Shown here: piece after piece, positions 19,424-29,497 of the stretch
How positions within the stretch are numbered: position 1 is the first letter of the stretch
Layout: each line of letters starts with the position of its first letter
Assembly (NCBI RefSeq): GCF_963678635.1
Contig: NC_087071.1
Location: forward strand, 8,913,842 to 8,977,841
Direction of reading: 5' to 3'
Source: Symsagittifera roscoffensis
Lineage: Eukaryota; Xenacoelomorpha; Acoela; Convolutidae
Length of the DNA: 64,000 nt
Program-made: the position numbers and the translations under genes
Notes under the pieces: model-generated
What the model was told of the DNA's origin: nothing
The model's input: only the letters and a program-made list of their open reading frames with translations
The model's database searches: none

Positions 19424-20092
19424 ATGAAGGAGTCAGGCGAAAAGACGAACAATCTCGAGTCAGCAAAGAAGATGGAGCCGGATAGCTGTCTGGATTCTAC
19501 GTGTGGGAATGGAGAGCACACCTGCGATGGACGATCATGTGTCAGGATACTGTCCTTTCAAAAAGAAGATCTGGTTACTTGGTTTGAAGACATCACGGAA
19601 AGGGAGAAAAGTGAAGTACAAATAGTGGCGGAGTGTTACGCGAAAACTACGGTGAACATAGCGACAGCTCTCGGATTCTTCTCGAGAATGTGTAGTCTGC
19701 AGTCACTGGAGAGGCTAGAGTCTGAACACCATTTAGTGACTGCGTTGAGCGTGGAATCATGGCCTGGGGTGTTGCAGGTGACTCAAAAACATATCCGGAG
19801 CTGGCAGGTTGGTCTCGAGGCGGAAATGGCGTTGAACGCAAAATCCCTGATAGGGTCAATGATGGCCAATTTGTGCGGAAGCCACTACCCACTGCACATG
19901 GCGATGGTGGAAGCATCCAGCCAGAGAGTATTGGTGGACAAGGCCTTCTCAGTGCCCAAGTGCGTGAGGTTGGCTCGGGTATCGCATCACTCGCACAAGT
20001 TGTTGAGGAAAATCAGAGGGACAGTACCGAAAGAGTTGAGAGATGACTTGAGTGAAATCTGGGGAGAAGAGCTTTTGAAGTTGGAAAGTTAG
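19424..20092 (+). CDS. Element A ORF3 C-terminal segment 2 (cysteine motif)
   Basis: Same frame as before, after one stop. Near its N-terminus it carries CLDSTCGNGEHTCDGRSC, a CX4CX6CX4C pattern kept in B and C although most residues between the cysteines differ. That suggests a zinc-binding knuckle or a disulfide knot. Further on, VVSVE/ALSVESWPGVLQ-type and FSVPKCVRLAR blocks are shared by all copies. Ends at TAG 20090-20092. Confidence 0.6.
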   Translation: MKESGEKTNNLESAKKMEPDSCLDSTCGNGEHTCDGRSCVRILSFQKEDLVTWFEDITEREKSEVQIVAECYAKTTVNIATALGFFSRMCSLQSLERLESEHHLVTALSVESWPGVLQVTQKHIRSWQVGLEAEMALNAKSLIGSMMANLCGSHYPLHMAMVEASSQRVLVDKAFSVPKCVRLARVSHHSHKLLRKIRGTVPKELRDDLSEIWGEELLKLES

Positions 20093-20119
20093 AACACAAG
20101 CGATCACGAGAGACAAAAC

Positions 20120-20863
20120 GTGATCGGAAAACCTGTGGGGGGGGGTGCTCCAAACATGGGAGAGAACGACACGATGCTTGAGAAAATGATGGAGCTTGAG
20201 CCTCTCTTGGAAGCCTCGGGGGAGCGTAACCTCAGGAGCATTGAGATCACCCATGGAGAATGCCCATGCCACTGTTTGGCACAAACGGTGTGGTATCCAG
20301 ATCACAAGAACCTCTGCCTGATGTGGGATATGGAAGAAATTCAGTCGATCGGATTACCGGATCACAGGCAGAAGGTGACGCTCTTAGTAGTGAGTACGAT
20401 GCTGGCTCTGAGATGGATAGAAGAGAATATAACGAAGTATCGGGAAGCGAAGACGCCAACGGCTGAGTCAATATATGCGATAGACTACAGCAGGAGACTC
20501 GAGTTGTTTGAGACTGCATGCAAAGTATTCGCCATACCAATGGAAGTCAGACACGTATGGAGCCGCTTGAGGTACTTTCCATGGTTTCGAGCGACACTGA
20601 CGTCTTGGTTATACATGACAACGAAAGATCACATGAGAAAGCATCAAAAGGAGTATCGACAGTTCCAGGCCGAGATTGGGCCGGAAGCTTTCAAGAGACC
20701 CCTGTTAACCCATCGAAATGCGATCACGACAGGATGGAAAAGAGTGGGTAAAATGTCTAGAGACAATACCAAAGCGAGGGAATCGATATTAGAGGAGAAC
20801 TTGGCGAAGAACGTGAGCCTGAGCCTGCACAACTCCTTTTGTTTGAACCGGGAATCAGGGTGA
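20120..20863 (+). CDS. Element A ORF3 C-terminal segment 3
   Basis: Same frame. 247 residues with landmarks PLLEASGERN, CPCHCLAQTVWYP and PWFRATLTSWLY that B and C share (PCHCLLQTWWYP, PWFRANMTAWFY in C). Function unknown. The frame stops at TGA 20861-20863; the presumed ORF3 tail follows in the next frame to about 21048, with an internal TAG at about 20936. The real end of ORF3 in A is therefore uncertain. Confidence 0.6.
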   Translation: MIGKPVGGGAPNMGENDTMLEKMMELEPLLEASGERNLRSIEITHGECPCHCLAQTVWYPDHKNLCLMWDMEEIQSIGLPDHRQKVTLLVVSTMLALRWIEENITKYREAKTPTAESIYAIDYSRRLELFETACKVFAIPMEVRHVWSRLRYFPWFRATLTSWLYMTTKDHMRKHQKEYRQFQAEIGPEAFKRPLLTHRNAITTGWKRVGKMSRDNTKARESILEENLAKNVSLSLHNSFCLNRESG

Positions 20864-21048
20864 AGGCACTACCCAACCAGGCAAAGAGGTTGCAGGAGCA
20901 AAGGGAATGGATGCGATCCTATGAACAGCTGAAGTAGTATTGGGAGGAGATCGTGATTAGCTCCGATGATGAAGAAGAACTGTTGAGACAGTTTGCCGTA
21001 TCTAGTACTTCAGGATACGGCACCTCCAAGGCGAAGAGTGCGAAATGA

Positions 21049-21476
21049 GTGGATGGTTCGAAGAGATCTTGAGTCTTGAGAGGGAAAGGGGGCTTGAGTG
21101 TGAATCCGGATGAAACCTGGGTTCACGAAAAAGAAATTTTAACGAATCAGATATTGTTATTAATATGCTATATTTACTATCTAAATTAAAATGCTGCATG
21201 ACAATTTCTTGATTGAATGGGACAAAAGAAATTTTAAATAATTGGCTTGAAAAGCGAGAATTCAAGGGTGCAGGTGTGCGCAGATTTTGATTGCTGTTTA
21301 GCGATAAGGTGAAAATTTTACATGGCCGTGAATTTTGGGGTGTAGATAAGCTTAAGTCTGCTGCAAACTTCTGTAAATGACCACTGGCACTGTATCTTGA
21401 GCAACACTCGGTTTTCTGGGACTCACTGGCAGACGACAGCACGCGATGAGGACATCGATCTTGAGTCCGGGGAGTA
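21049..21476 (+). other. 3' untranslated region and purine tract of element A
   Basis: AT-rich, no gene seen. The last bases before the 3' LTR read TCCGGGGAGTA, directly followed by TGTG. Nearly the same string precedes the 3' LTRs of B (TCCGGGAAGTA, 51468-51478) and C (minus strand, 53369-53379). It is the likely plus-strand priming site, though shorter and less pure than a classical polypurine tract. Confidence 0.65.
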
Positions 21477-22380
21477 TGTGCCAGTCGGTCATATTTGGAA
21501 GTTTGACCTTGAGAAAAACAAGAATGCTTAATTTTGGAGTGAAATTTGATTTTTCAAAAATTCGAATGGAGCCTGTCATGCTCGATTTTCTCGCGATAAC
21601 TGAAAACCGAAAAAGAGAAATATGAACGATCGAGTAACAATCGCGGGAAAGTTGCCAGATAAAGCAGTAGGAAATTGCCATTCGCAATTTCCGTCACAAT
21701 AAAACTAGAGTAGAGCTGTCCTATCTGAAACAGAAGGAAGCGTATTCCCGAGAACTGGATATTATTGCTCGACTGGATTATTATTCAAACTGGACTAGAG
21801 TGAACCTTCGATGGAAAGGTGGACAGCTTGAGTGTCCCAATGGTTCACGAGAAACTATACTCTAGAGTTCAAACTTGTTCCTGTTATTGAAACTGATAAA
21901 CATTAAACTCATTTAGTTATATTATTTAATTCTCGAGTTGCTTACTAACTTAATTACTCCCAGTTCTTGAGCGTGCTACGATGTGAGTACCCAATTTAAA
22001 TTTCTAGAGTGTGTTTTATGATTGTTATGTTGAGGTAAGGCGAGTTTTAGGTTGATCCATCTGAAATGGATCAAAGTTCCACTGTCTGATAAAAAGTAAC
22101 TTAACGGATTGTTTCGACCCGGTTTTTAACGGCGTTCATGTATTTTGGGTATCTAGAGACCTAAGTATGGGGACGTTCTTATTTCTAGAGTGGGGGGATA
22201 TTTTGGTAGTATCTTTTAAGCTGTAACGGGTTGTAGTCTCATGTCACAAGCGAACCGAATTGGCTCCGACTGATTTGAGGTAGAAAAACACAAGAGATAG
22301 TGTCCCTGACTCTTGAGCCAATGGTTATAGGGCCTATTTTTCTTAAGCCTCATGTGTGACTACAGTAGACGAATGTTACA
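21477..22380 (+). repeat. 3' LTR of element A
   Basis: Matches 1002-1905 with about ten substitutions and no length change. Starts TGTGCC after the purine tract and ends GTTACA. The hairpin TTGATCCAT...ATGGATCAA is preserved. Confidence 0.93.
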
Positions 22381-24787
22381 TAGTCCCGCCTTCTAGATGC
22401 TTCTATACTCATTCCATAGTGTAATTCGTGTGTTTCAGATACTGCATTTCAACATATTGTTCAAGGCCTATTGTATCTTCTCAGAGACTCAGCTATGCAG
22501 CATCTCTGGAAATAAAGTTTGAAACAACAAGAATCAAATGGCCCCGGTCGAATTGGATTGCCCAACCGCACCGGCATGCAACAACAAAACACCCGCATTA
22601 GAAGCAGACGTAGCTACTCGGATGCTTGAAGTTCACCGAGACACAGCTCATAACAACCACGCGGGAAGGAAGGCTGAAAAACGAAAAAGGCCGTTACTCG
22701 AGTTATCCGGCGACTCAGTCGACGAGACTGGCTGGTCACTCTTTTTGCACAAAAGGACGCGATACAAAACATTCGCTGAAATCAACACTAACGTATCGGC
22801 TTACCTCCAGTACTGTTTATCTCCTGAGATTAACTAAGATCTGTTCTCGACTTATGGAACAAATCTGCAGAGTCAAAACGAAGACAAAATGCTCAAGAAT
22901 ATCAAACGACTAATAGTAAGAGCACGAAACCCAATGGTGAGCATTGTAGAACTCCTGCGGCTAGGGCAAGGTTCAGAACAACCAGTTCAGACAATTCTAG
23001 CCGAAGTGAAAGCCACGACACGTCAATGTAATCTGAAGATGAAGTGCACTTGCAACATCATGGTATATTATAGCGAACACATGGTACTGCATCAACTCCT
23101 CTTTGGACTCGCTGATGACGAAATTCAAGAAGACTTGTTAGCCCTGGACACTATCACGCCTGCAAAGCAGAAAAATTAGTGATGAACAGGGAAGCAGAAA
23201 AACAAAGTCAAGGTAGCTTGCAACCAAATACGGCAGCAGCACTCAGTAACTACAAGAACAATCATAAGAAACCAGGTACATAAAATCGGAAACTTGCAAT
23301 AACTGCGGTAATGCAGCTCACCCAGGACCTCTGAGTGAATGATGTACAAAATCCCCGGCATACGGAAATACTTGTACTTGTGAGAAGAGAAATCACTTTC
23401 AGAGCGTTTCCAGACAAAAGGTGTCCCTGAGCAAGACAACGTTAGTGGCGTTGCTCAACAGCATGATAACACTAAGAGTATTTCACATGTAGAGCACATA
23501 CTTGCCCTTAAGCAACAAGTCAATGGCGTGAACAGTATCCATAACAACACGCTGACAGTGTCTCTCAAAGTTCAAAAAGCTTTGGAACGAAGCCAATGTA
23601 CTGTAGTTGTCCAGGGAATTGCCGATACAGGGGCATCGGTGGTGCGTTGTGGTCCACGATTGATGAAGCAGCTCAACCGTTCGTCAAGAAATCTCAACCG
23701 CGGAAATAGCTTGCTAAAAAAAGTTGAAAATCTTGAATTATCTGCCATTTGAACTATCCCGGTGAAGATTCAATTCAACGGAGCAAGCAGTTCTACAACC
23801 ACAGTGCAAACCCTTCATATGGTACAGGGTCTTGACAAGCTGTTTTCGAGTAGAACGGGTCTTGTCAATCTCGGATGCATTGATGCTAGTTTCCCTCTAC
23901 CAACGAGGAAGACATACGTAAGCCACCTTAACATCATTTGTGAGTCAGCACTTTGCGGCTGCCTCAAGCGCTGCGCAGCACCAGAGCCCCAGATGCCCCA
24001 ATGAGCTTGGAAGACTCGAATATCGATGAACTGGAACGCTTCAAACGTGAGTACTACGCCGCATCAACGTTTAACCCATTGCCTCTCTTCCATGGTCCAC
24101 CACTGGAATTTGCCACTGATTCAAGCAAACAGCCCACAGCCAACCAATCGCCAGCAACATTACTGGTTCACTGGATGGAAAAACCAAGCACGAAATCGAC
24201 AAAAGGTTGCAATAGGCGTCCTAGAATGGGTACCACTGATTGCATCAGTAACATGGTGCCATAGGATGGTCGTTGTACATAAGCATAACGGCGAGCCACG
24301 GAGGCTTCTAGACATCTCAGAGACTCTGTATCTTCTCAGAGACTCATGTATCTTCTCAGCTAAGATTGAAATTGTCGATTCAGCTGCTTAGTTTTGCTAT
24401 TGGACTCGGCCCAGCTTCAAAAATTTGTAACCGAAGATGGATGGCTTGGCCTACTTGTCTCAAAAGGGTAGGGGGATTCTCTAGGCATTCAAATTTGAAT
24501 GCATTTATAAAGCAAAGTCCCGCATCCACTCCCATTCCTTCTGTTATAGAGCCACGACACCTCCACAGGACAGATCAGAAGCGACCAGACGGTTTGATGC
24601 TCGTCCCATGAGCTGGTGGGAGACATCTCCTAAGGGATGTAACGGTAGTTGACTCCCTAGTAGAAAAAGAGCAGGCTCGTTTTGAAACTCCGCAACGGCT
24701 GCGTTTCAGCTGGTAGATATAAAGTCTGACAAATATAGACATTTCATTAATAATGATGAGATTTTCAATTAATAGCTTTTGCAGTTC
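22381..24787 (+). mobile_element. Decayed Gypsy element remnant, copy 1
   Basis: Right half of the duplicated unit interrupted by element A; its counterpart is 27082-29497, some 97-98% identical by eye. It holds gag, protease and a stub of RT from a second Gypsy lineage unlike A, B and C, followed by about 400 bases with no recognisable gene. No LTR pair of its own is visible, and the RT core, RNase H and integrase are missing. It is cut on the right by a B-type LTR that starts at 24788. Confidence 0.75.
22538..24391 (+). pseudogene. Gypsy gag-pro-RT pseudogene, copy 1
   Basis: Starts MAPVELDCPTAPAC and carries a C2H2-like finger (two Cys, then His-X4-His in EVHRDTAH) as in a widespread animal Gypsy gag class. 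Frame changes follow at about 22840 and 23180. A zinc-knuckle region can be traced near 23300-23370 across frames. The protease motif ADTGAS is at about 23624-23641. An RT start (WCHRMVVVHKHNGEPRRLLD) lies at about 24253-24315, after which homology ends. Several stops exclude a functional product. Confidence 0.75.
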
Positions 24788-25529
24788 TGTGAAATTCGAC
24801 CAAAATGTACGAAAAAGCAGTTTCGCATTCGAATTTTTATCGACCAGAGAAGAAAATCTGACCTGGAAGACTGATGGTTTTAACAGATTAGCAACGTTGT
24901 TTGAATGATTAGACGAATCGAGAAAGGTCGGTATTAACTGACATGTTAATTTTTAAAAATTCGAATTGTGACGTCACATTTCTGAGAAATGCTAAAACGG
25001 CCAATTTGGGACAAAAAACAGAAGAAAAACACAACAACAATAGTTGAAGCGGAGACAACTACGAAGAAACTGCAGAAGATTGAAATTGTGGTCAGAAATT
25101 GTCAGAAATCACTCCGAGTTGTAACGATTGTGCCGCTACAATCGTTACTAAGCAATTCACGCGAACGAGGAAAGGTGTTGGGACGCCGTGTCCAGCCTTC
25201 CGGAAAAAAATAGGAGTTTGACTCAACACTCAATCGGGCCCAATACTCAAACTGTTTTATACAAACGTTTAGCTTCCTGGTCATGCCTTGAATTGAAATT
25301 AAATAAAATCCCGATTCATTTTCAGATATTGAGAAGCTAGGAGTGAAGGAAAGGGTTGATCCATCTTCGATGGAGATGATGATTTTTATCTACTGAACAA
25401 AAACAATCATAATATAATAAATATTAGTAGCCATGTTTTTAGGAGTGACCTCGTAGTCTGGGAATACTGAGACCCAGCATTGAGCTCACTATTCTTGCAT
25501 ATAATTAAGTTGATTTGAGTGTTTTGACC
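24788..25529 (+). repeat. Truncated B-type LTR, copy 1
   Basis: Starts TGTGAAATTCGACC and matches the first 740 bases or so of the element B 5' LTR (29498 onward) at about 98%. It ends at GTTTTGACCC where the full LTR continues, so its 3' end is lost, and no element follows. It holds the hairpin GTAACGATTGT (25121-25131) / ACAATCGTTAC (25138-25148). Confidence 0.85.
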
Positions 25530-26060
25530 CAGAGTGATTTGAGTGTTTTGAAAACGTCGATAGTGTTTTTGTAACTGAGTTCGAGAATTACAAAACAGTT
25601 ATGTTTTTTCTAAATGTTTCAGGAGCCGATGCGGACAAGATTGTTCCCCAGGTTTTTAAAGACCTTATTAGTAAATCAAACGGCAAGGCGGGGCTTAACA
25701 TCTTGAAATCTTCTACTAAACTCCTAAGCCTTATAGGTGAAAATAAATACCCGAAAAAGTAAGACGCTTCTTCTTTGGAGCAAACTTATCGCCTTCTTAA
25801 ATTTAGACAGAAGTTTGTGACTAATTGCCATCGGCAACACTTGCATACGTATCACGTCTAAATGCACATGAAGCAATGTTCTCGCAGAGCTAGTTTTTTT
25901 GAATATTTCAAGTAGGATGTGGTACTAAACGAGGACCTGCACACTCCTTTAAAGTTTGATAGAGCGTGATGACAATCTGAAGGGCTCAGTTTTACTTTAA
26001 TTTAATTTCAAAGTAATGCGTTTATTTCGCTTAATAGAGAAATTATGTTGAATCATAATT
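25530..26060 (+). other. Spacer between duplicated units
   Basis: AT-rich sequence not repeated elsewhere in the window except for a short doubled GATTTGAGTGTTTTGA near 25510-25555. It contains a small open frame (25601-25762) described separately. The sequence that preceded position 1 of the window is expected to resemble this spacer. Confidence 0.5.
25601..25762 (+). other. Small open frame or terminal exon-like stretch, unrecognised
   Basis: A 53-codon frame from an ATG at 25601 to TAA at 25760-25762. It is preceded by a pyrimidine tract ending in TTTCAG at 25617-25622, a good animal 3' splice acceptor, so it could be a last exon starting near 25623. The encoded GADADKIVPQVFKDLISKSN has normal composition for a helical protein. 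I do not recognise it. It may belong to an older transposon upstream of the reverse transcriptase remnant. Confidence 0.25.
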
Positions 26061-27084
26061 TTTTCGAACCGCCTGGAGTTAAAGTGAAACACTCAATGCG
26101 CCTAAAGTGAACCGAAATATTTTTTCAACGGAATTTCCATCATTATGTCGGAGGACAGAACACAACCAGATGATCCCGACGCTCCACTATTTTTCATTGA
26201 AACAATACAGTGAAAAAGCTTGAATCTAAAATAAACGCTTTGTGTTCAGATGATGGAAACCAAGCCGACGACTACAAGATAGTGATACGAGACCTTAAAA
26301 TATACTGATATCAGAAAAAGAGTAGGCTTAAACCTAAACACGGAAAAATTTTGAGGTATGTTTGTTAGGACATACCAAAAGTACGCAGTACAATTTAATT
26401 ATAGGTCAATTTCAATAATTTTGTACAAAAATAAAAACAAAATCCAAGGATGAACTTGTAATCTTGGGCTCCCCTATAGGCGAATCTGGTCGAAAATAAC
26501 TGCCAAATGAAAAAACTGCTAAGCAGGAGAAAATTTCGGTGGTTATTGATAAGCTGGAAGCACATTATGGTTTTTAACTCCTAGACAATTGCTTCTGCAG
26601 GCCGAAACTCTTATATATTTTTTTGCACAGGTCCAGATTTGGTTTGCAAAGTGATTTTTTGGAAAAATCGATCAAATTTTAAGAAACTCCTTATGTAAGG
26701 TAACAAATGTAAGCTTGAATGATAGCCAATTTTTGCAAGCAGTTCTGCCGGTAGCCAAAGGTAGCTTGAGTGTATCTTCTAATCGCCTAATAGCTTTAAC
26801 CGCTTGTTTAGCTTAACCAGTAGGATCGAAAGCTATTTTAAGTCAGCTTTTTGGTTTGAAGCGCGACGATGCATTAGAAGTTTGATTTGATTCAGCTAAA
26901 CGTGAAATAACTCCGGAAAGCGAAAGCCAAAAAAAACGGACAGAGCCCATTTTGATACAAAAAATTCTCAAATGATTTTGAAACTAGAATCTATTGATAA
27001 AAAAGTCTCACTCTTCACCAGGATAAATTCGGATGGCAATGTTTGAATATCATACTGTGTAAAAGCCTAAAATTTAGCTGGTAG
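26061..27084 (+). pseudogene. Reverse transcriptase remnant, second copy
   Basis: Counterpart of 1-1001. It shows the same C-terminal reverse transcriptase segment but with more stops (for example the frame starting at about 26437 is closed within 50 codons). It passes without a break into the Gypsy remnant at about 27082, giving the empty-site sequence for element A. Confidence 0.6.
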
Positions 27085-29497
27085 TCCCGCCTTCTAGATG
27101 CTTCTATACTCATTCTATAGTGTAATTCGTGTGTTTGGGATACCGCATTTCAATAAATGATTCAAGGCCTATTGTATTTTCTCAGAGACTCAGCTATGCA
27201 GCATCTCTGGAAATAAAGTAAACAACAAGAATCAAATGGCCCCGGTCAAATTGGATTGCCCAACCGCACCGGCATGCAACTACAAAACACCAGCATTAGA
27301 AGCAGACGTAGCTATTCGGATGCTTGAAGTTCACCGAGACACAGCTCATAACAACCACCTGGGAAGGAAGGCTGAAAAACGAAAAAGGCCGTTACTCGAG
27401 TTACCCGGCGACTCAGTCGGTGAGACTGGCTGGTCATTCTTTTTGCACGAAAGGACGCGATACAAAACATTCGCTGAAATCAACACTAACGTATCTGCTT
27501 ACCTCCAGTACTGTTTATCTCCTGAGATTAATTAAGTTCTATTCTCTACTTATGAACCAAATCTGCAGAGTCAAAACGAAGAGGAAATGCTCAAGAATAT
27601 CAAACGACTAATAGTAAGACCACGAAACCCAATGGTGACCATTGTAGAACTCCTGCAGCTAGGACAAGGTTCAGAACAACCAGTTCAGACAATTTCAGCC
27701 GAAAAGAAAGCCCCGGCACGTCAATGTAATCTGAAGATGAAGTGCACTTGCAACATCATGGTATTTTATAGCGAACACATGGTACTGCATCAACTCCTCT
27801 TTGGACTCGCTGTTGACGAAATTCAAGAAGACTTGTTAGCCCTGGACACTATCACGCCTGCCAAAGCAGAAAAATTAGTGATGGACAGGGAAGCAGAAAA
27901 ACGAAGTCAGGGTAGCTTGCAATCAGATACGGCAGCAGCACTCAGTAACTACAAGAACAATCATACGAAACCAGGTACAAAAAATCGGAAAATTGCAATA
28001 ACTGCGGTAATGCAGCTCACCCAGGACCTCCGAGCGAATGGTGTACAAAATGCCCGGCATACGGAAATACGTGTACTTGTGAGAAGAAAAATCTTTTTCA
28101 GAGCGTTTCCAGACGAAAAGGTGTCCCTGAGCAAGACAGCGTTAGTTGTTCAACAGCATGATAACACTAAGAGTATATCACATGTAGAGCACATACTTGC
28201 CCTTGAGCAACAAGTCAATGGCGTGAACAGTATCCATAACAACACGCTGACAGTGTCTCTCAAAGTTCAAAAAGCTTTGGAACGAAGCCAATGTACTGTA
28301 GTTGTCCAAGGAATTGCCGATACAGGGGCATCGGTGGTGCGTTGTGGTCCACGATTGATGAAGCAGCTCAACCGTTCGTCAAGAAATCTCAACCGCGGAA
28401 ATAGCTTGCTAAAAAGAGCTGAAAATCTTGAATTATCTGTCATTTGAACTATCCCGGTGAACATTCAATTCAACGGAGCAAGCAGTTCTACAACCACAGT
28501 GCAAACCCTTCATATGGTACAGGGTCTTGACAAGCTGTTTTCGAGTAGAACGGGTCTTGTCAATCTCAGATGCATTGATGCTAGTTTCCCTCTACCAACG
28601 AGGAAGACATACCTAAGCCCCCTTAACATCTTTTGTGAGTCAGCATTTTGCGGCTGCCTCAAGCGCTGCGCAGCACCAGAGCCCCAGATGCCCCAATGAG
28701 CTTGGAAGACTCGAATATCGATGAACTGGAACGCTTCAAACGTGAGTACTACGCCGCGTCAACGTTTAACCCATGTTCCTACCAACCATTGCCTCTCTTC
28801 CATGGTCCACCACTGGAATTTGCCACTGATTCAAGCAAACAGCCCACAGCCAACCAATCGCCAGCAACATTACTGGTTCACTGGATGGAAAAACCAAGCA
28901 CGAAATCGACAAAAGGTTGCAATAGGCGTCCTAGAATGGGTACCACTGATTGCATCAGTAACATGGTGCCATAGGATGGTCGTTGTACATAAGCATAACG
29001 GCGAGCCACGGAGGCTTCTAGACATCTCAGAGACTCTGTATCTTCTCAGAGACTCATGTATCTTCTCAGCTAAGATTGAAATTGTCGATTCAGCTGCTTA
29101 GTTTTGCTATTGGACTCGGCCCAGCTTCAAAAATTTGTAACCGAAGATGGATGGCTTGGCCTACTTGTCTCAAAAGGGTAGGGGGATTCTCTAGGCATTC
29201 AAATTTGAATGCACTTATAAAGCAAAGTCCCGCATCCACTCCCATTCCTTCTGTTATAGAGCCACGACGCCTCCACAGGACAGATCAGAAGCGACCAGAC
29301 GGTTTGATGCTCGTCCCATGAGCTGGTGGGAGACAACTCCTAAGGGATGTAACGGTAGTTGACTCCCTAGTAGAAAAAGAGCAGGCTCGTTTTGAAACTC
29401 CGCAACGGCTGCGTTTCAGCTGGTAGATATAAAGTCTGACAAATATAGACATTTCATTAATAATGATGAGATTTTCAATTAATAGCTTTAGCAGTTC
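27082..29497 (+). mobile_element. Decayed Gypsy element remnant, copy 2
   Basis: Second member of the tandem duplication. It differs from copy 1 by scattered substitutions and a 15-bp insertion near 28775 (encoding SYQPL) or the matching deletion in copy 1. The right end abuts the element B 5' LTR at 29498, at the same position as the truncated LTR in copy 1, so the B-type LTR was present before the duplication. Confidence 0.75.
27236..29101 (+). pseudogene. Gypsy gag-pro-RT pseudogene, copy 2
   Basis: Same content as copy 1 with a longer central frame (27587-28447, 286 codons). It covers capsid-like sequence, a zinc-knuckle region partly in another frame (about 27990-28075) and protease motif ADTGAS at about 28319-28336. 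An RT stub follows at about 28960-29025. The product is broken by frame changes at about 27535 and 28450. Confidence 0.75.

Larger units (their letters stand above)
1002..22380 (+). mobile_element. Element A: full-length giant Ty3/Gypsy LTR retrotransposon (21.4 kb)
   Basis: Two 904-bp direct repeats (1002-1905 and 21477-22380) start TGTGCC and end GTTACA and bracket primer-binding site, gag, protease, RT, RNase H, integrase, a third large reading frame and a purine tract. The flanks confirm the ends: sequence before 1002 and after 22380 joins without a gap in the paralogous locus at about 27061-27095, which is the uninserted site. The flanks share a TAG (3 bp, or 4 bp TAGT if the ends shift by one base), shorter than the usual 5-bp Gypsy target duplication. 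The LTRs differ at only about ten positions, suggesting a young insertion, yet the coding regions carry several stops and frameshifts. The order RT-RNase H-integrase places it in Ty3/Gypsy. Confidence 0.93.

Noticed and set aside
22538-22837. Independent small zinc-finger gene
   Set aside because: The frame continues, through shifts, into capsid, zinc-knuckle, ADTGAS protease and RT sequence; it is the N-terminus of a Gypsy gag pseudogene.
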